Below, piece by piece: positions 17,597 to 19,632 of a stretch of DNA of 19,632 nt (positions are counted from its first letter, which is position 1; every line of letters starts with the position of its first letter). This DNA is from Brachionus koreanus (lineage: Eukaryota; Rotifera; Eurotatoria; Ploima; Brachionidae). The stretch spans positions 1,184,089 to 1,203,720 of the forward strand of contig PJRA01000549.1 in the NCBI GenBank assembly GCA_016987375.1. Direction: 5' to 3'. The position numbers were made by a program, and so were the translations under genes. The notes under the pieces were generated by a model, which was given only the letters and a program-made list of their open reading frames with translations, had not been told where the DNA came from and did not search any database.

Positions 17597-17977
17597 ATTT
17601 ATTTATTTATTAAAAAAATTGTTTCTAAATCAATCCCTTTTTTTGCTTCCTCATCCAACTACTATGTTTCACATTGAAACTGTTCAGCTTCTTAGTGTTT
17701 ACTGGTAGTTTGTTTCAGTTATTCACAACTCTATTTGTAAAAGTTATATCTAAGAAGACAATTCTTTATTTGTTCACCTGATAATAGGCTAACTGACATT
17801 ATGATAGAATGTAGTTGATTTTGCTTGTTTTCAATTTTTTCGTAATTGTTTTCCACTTTGTAGTTTAAATTAGATCATACTTAATCTTCATTTTCTTTGG
17901 TTTGTTAATTCTAGCTTTGACAAACGTTTTTGATGATCCAAATCATGAAGAATTAACTTTGTTGCTTTTTCGTTGAA
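17597..17977 (-). pseudogene. LINE (non-LTR retrotransposon) 3'-end relic
   Basis: On the minus strand KATKLILHDLDHQKRLSKLE followed by LTNQRK resembles the conserved segment after the reverse transcriptase of CR1/L2/Jockey-type LINEs (the ATKL-L-Y--RL--L-L-T pattern). After stops and a frameshift, ITFTNRVVNN-stop-NKLPVN followed by TKKLNSF matches the NRVVNxWNxLP motif near the end of such proteins. The Trp is replaced by TGA (17717-17715). The frame ends at TAG 17627-17625. It is followed by an (AAAT)n tail at about 17612-17598, the expected 3' end of a LINE. The copy is 5'-truncated and dead. Confidence 0.65.
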
Positions 17978-18218
17978 CCCAAATACAATCAAGTTAAATA
18001 ATTTATAATTTTAAAATTAAAAGTGGTTAAATAAATTAATTTTGATTTTAAAAAATATCCAAAATTTTTAACAAACAGCCATTAAATATTTTCTGATGGC
18101 TCTAGCAAATTAAAGTTTTTTCTAGCCTTTTCTATAAACAAAATGTCTCAATGATTTCGGTTGTTGTTTATCGCTGAAAATTAAATGAATAATTATTTAT
18201 AGTAAATTTGATATTTTC

Positions 18219-18245
18219 TTAATTTGAATATTATATTCAAATTAA
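18219..18245. repeat. Perfect 12-bp palindrome with 3-base loop
   Basis: TTAATTTGAATA, then TTA, then TATTCAAATTAA. The stem is all A/T except one G-C pair, so in this composition it may be chance or a cruciform-prone relic. No gene lies next to it. Confidence 0.6.
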
Positions 18246-19206
18246 AATCTAAATTATTTATAACTTAACTAATTTAATTTGGGTGATTAACAAAGCTAAC
18301 TTATATAATTTGTCTAAAAACTAGTTTTTAAAAACTAAAATTAGCTATTCATTTAGTTTCATTTAGTATTTTTCAAGTAAAAGTAGATTAAATACAATTA
18401 TTAAGAAAAATTAGAATATTTTAATTTAAGAAAAGTTTTCGTTTTAAGAAAAATATCTCAATTCTTCAAATTGTCTAATAATTTTAACAATAAAAATCAA
18501 TTAATTCATTAATACATTTTAATATTTAAATATTCAACAATTTAATTTCAGTATTATTTTAAGTTATTGAAAAATTTCAGACAATGCTGTTTCCAAAAAT
18601 ATAAGAAAAATGGTATTATTTATTCGGTTGTGAATTTCATAAAGTTTTGTTTTCTGTCCGAATTAACGCAGCAGTAAGCATGTCAACTTGATTTTTTCAA
18701 AAAATGCTTGAAACTGAGTGTGAAAATCATACATTTTTGAAAAAGAAATACTACATCAATCAAATGATCAAATTTTAAGATATGAAAAATAGATTCTTGT
18801 GTAAAAGATGATAATTTCAATGATTCTGGTTTGGTTAACAAGTCTGATCATATAAGAGATGATCAAACAATGTGATCAACAAAAAAAAAATAAACTACTT
18901 GAAAAAATGTGATTGATGCTTTTTGTGTCTTTAAGTTTAATGATTCAAAGTTTTTGATTTTCCTTTTCATTAATAAATAAATTTATCATAACAAGGAGTA
19001 AAAGAGACCAAGTGAAAATTACTGCCAAAATTTTAAACAGATTAGGAATTTTTAATCATAGCCTTGCATATTGACAAGGGACTTGATTTGTGCGTTTGCT
19101 CAAAGCCAATGCAAATTTTTTAGCTTCATTCGTGACTAAAAAGTGACTGCATAGCTAAATTATATTTGTTAGATTTTTCTTTTAAATCTGAAAATATGAT
19201 TGATAA

Positions 19207-19400
19207 TACAGTATGTTGCAAAAGTTAAGAATCAAGTCGGAATCTTTATCCACTCTTTGTGTAAAACCTATTTTAAATACTCAATAGAGGTTTATTTTGG
19301 TCTACCGGTCTTTTCATCGTTTTTTAGTTGAAGAGACCCATTTTGGACACATTCATCCTATTTTTTTGGCCAAATATAGACTTTTTGGTAATATTATTTT
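19207..19400 (-). pseudogene. Tc1-like transposase relic with a candidate terminal repeat
   Basis: On the minus strand, one frame with several stops reads KVYIWPKK-stop-DECVQ, then IEYLK-stop-VLHKEWIKIPT. Tc1-type transposases carry a KVYVWRKKGEE-like motif in the catalytic core. Near the C-terminus they carry a PIExLW and a VLxEEWxxIP-like motif. The intervening part seems deleted. The relic runs leftward into AACTTTTGCAACATACTGTA (minus strand, ending near 19207). That has the usual look of a Tc1 end: CAGT next to a TA, then TTGCAAAAGTT read inward. The matching opposite end was not found. Confidence 0.45.
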
Positions 19401-19632
19401 GAAAGAATATATAGAGTTGTAGATAATTTACAGTTTAGGAGCACAATTTATTCAAAATTAAGAGATATGTAAGAATCAATCAGTATAACGGGTGATGCAT
19501 AAGTAAATGGACAAAAGTTAAGTTAACTTGCCCGATCATGCAAATGATCAGGGGATCATATATATATTTATTTATAAACTACTAAAAATTAGCTATAATA
19601 TTGCAAAATAAAATTTTTAAAATGGGACTTTC

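Larger units (their letters stand above)
17373..19632. other. Repeat-rich terminal spacer
   Basis: No intact gene is visible. Two transposon relics (17597-17977 and 19207-19400) and a perfect A/T palindrome (18219-18245) are listed separately. AAAAACTAGTTTTT at 18316-18329 is a second perfect palindrome. TGATCA occurs three times within about 35 bp at 18843-18876, close to a TATA-like CATATAAG. At 19485-19525 GGGTGATGCATAAGTAAATG is followed by GACAAAAG, next to TA dinucleotides. This resembles the terminal repeat of another Tc1/mariner element running off the window end. Confidence 0.45.

Overview
The window looks like nuclear DNA of a small, AT-rich invertebrate animal. Genes are split by very short GT-AG introns: I count ten, of 49 to 82 nt. 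Long A/T-rich spacers contain decayed transposons. The recognisable proteins are animal types with the standard code: a CBM20-GDPD glycerophosphocholine phosphodiesterase (GPCPD1-like), a calcineurin A catalytic subunit, and a eukaryotic holocarboxylase synthetase (HLCS-like). A monogonont rotifer such as Brachionus would fit, but this is inference from composition and gene style, not proof.

Layout. 1-1478: spacer with a decayed reading frame on the minus strand (539-793). 1479-3779 (-): six-exon GPCPD1-like gene. 3780-6769: 3-kb spacer with a three-copy dispersed repeat (4369-4888), a hairpin (5612-5654), and a probable non-LTR retrotransposon 3' tail (6261-6395). 6770-7027 (+): small, basic, intronless gene behind a TATA box. 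7028-8831: spacer with a weak small-gene candidate and a GC-enriched patch. 8832-10259 (-): intronless calcineurin A gene. 10260-12802: spacer with a 154-bp GC-rich foldback element (10859-11012) and a mariner transposase relic (11297-11580). 12803-14605 (-): five-exon HLCS-like gene. 14698-15834 (-): intronless multi-pass membrane protein, only 92 bp upstream of HLCS on the same strand. 17134-17372 (+): two-exon gene for a 60-residue single-pass membrane protein. 17597-17977 (-): LINE 3'-end relic. 19207-19400 (-): Tc1-like transposase relic.

The genes do not form one pathway. GPCPD1 belongs to choline-phospholipid breakdown, HLCS to attachment of biotin to carboxylases, and calcineurin to Ca2+ signalling. 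The only close pairing is the membrane-protein gene and HLCS, which could be co-transcribed.

The most interesting observations are four. The HLCS-like enzyme has Asn where the biotinyl-AMP loop normally has an almost invariant Arg. The intronless calcineurin has an altered substrate-docking strand (NTK instead of NIR). Two lineage-type small genes share nearly the same TATA-to-ATG spacing. The spacers hold relics of at least three or four transposon classes. All exon boundaries were worked out by eye from reading frame, GT-AG sites and remembered family patterns; no search was run.
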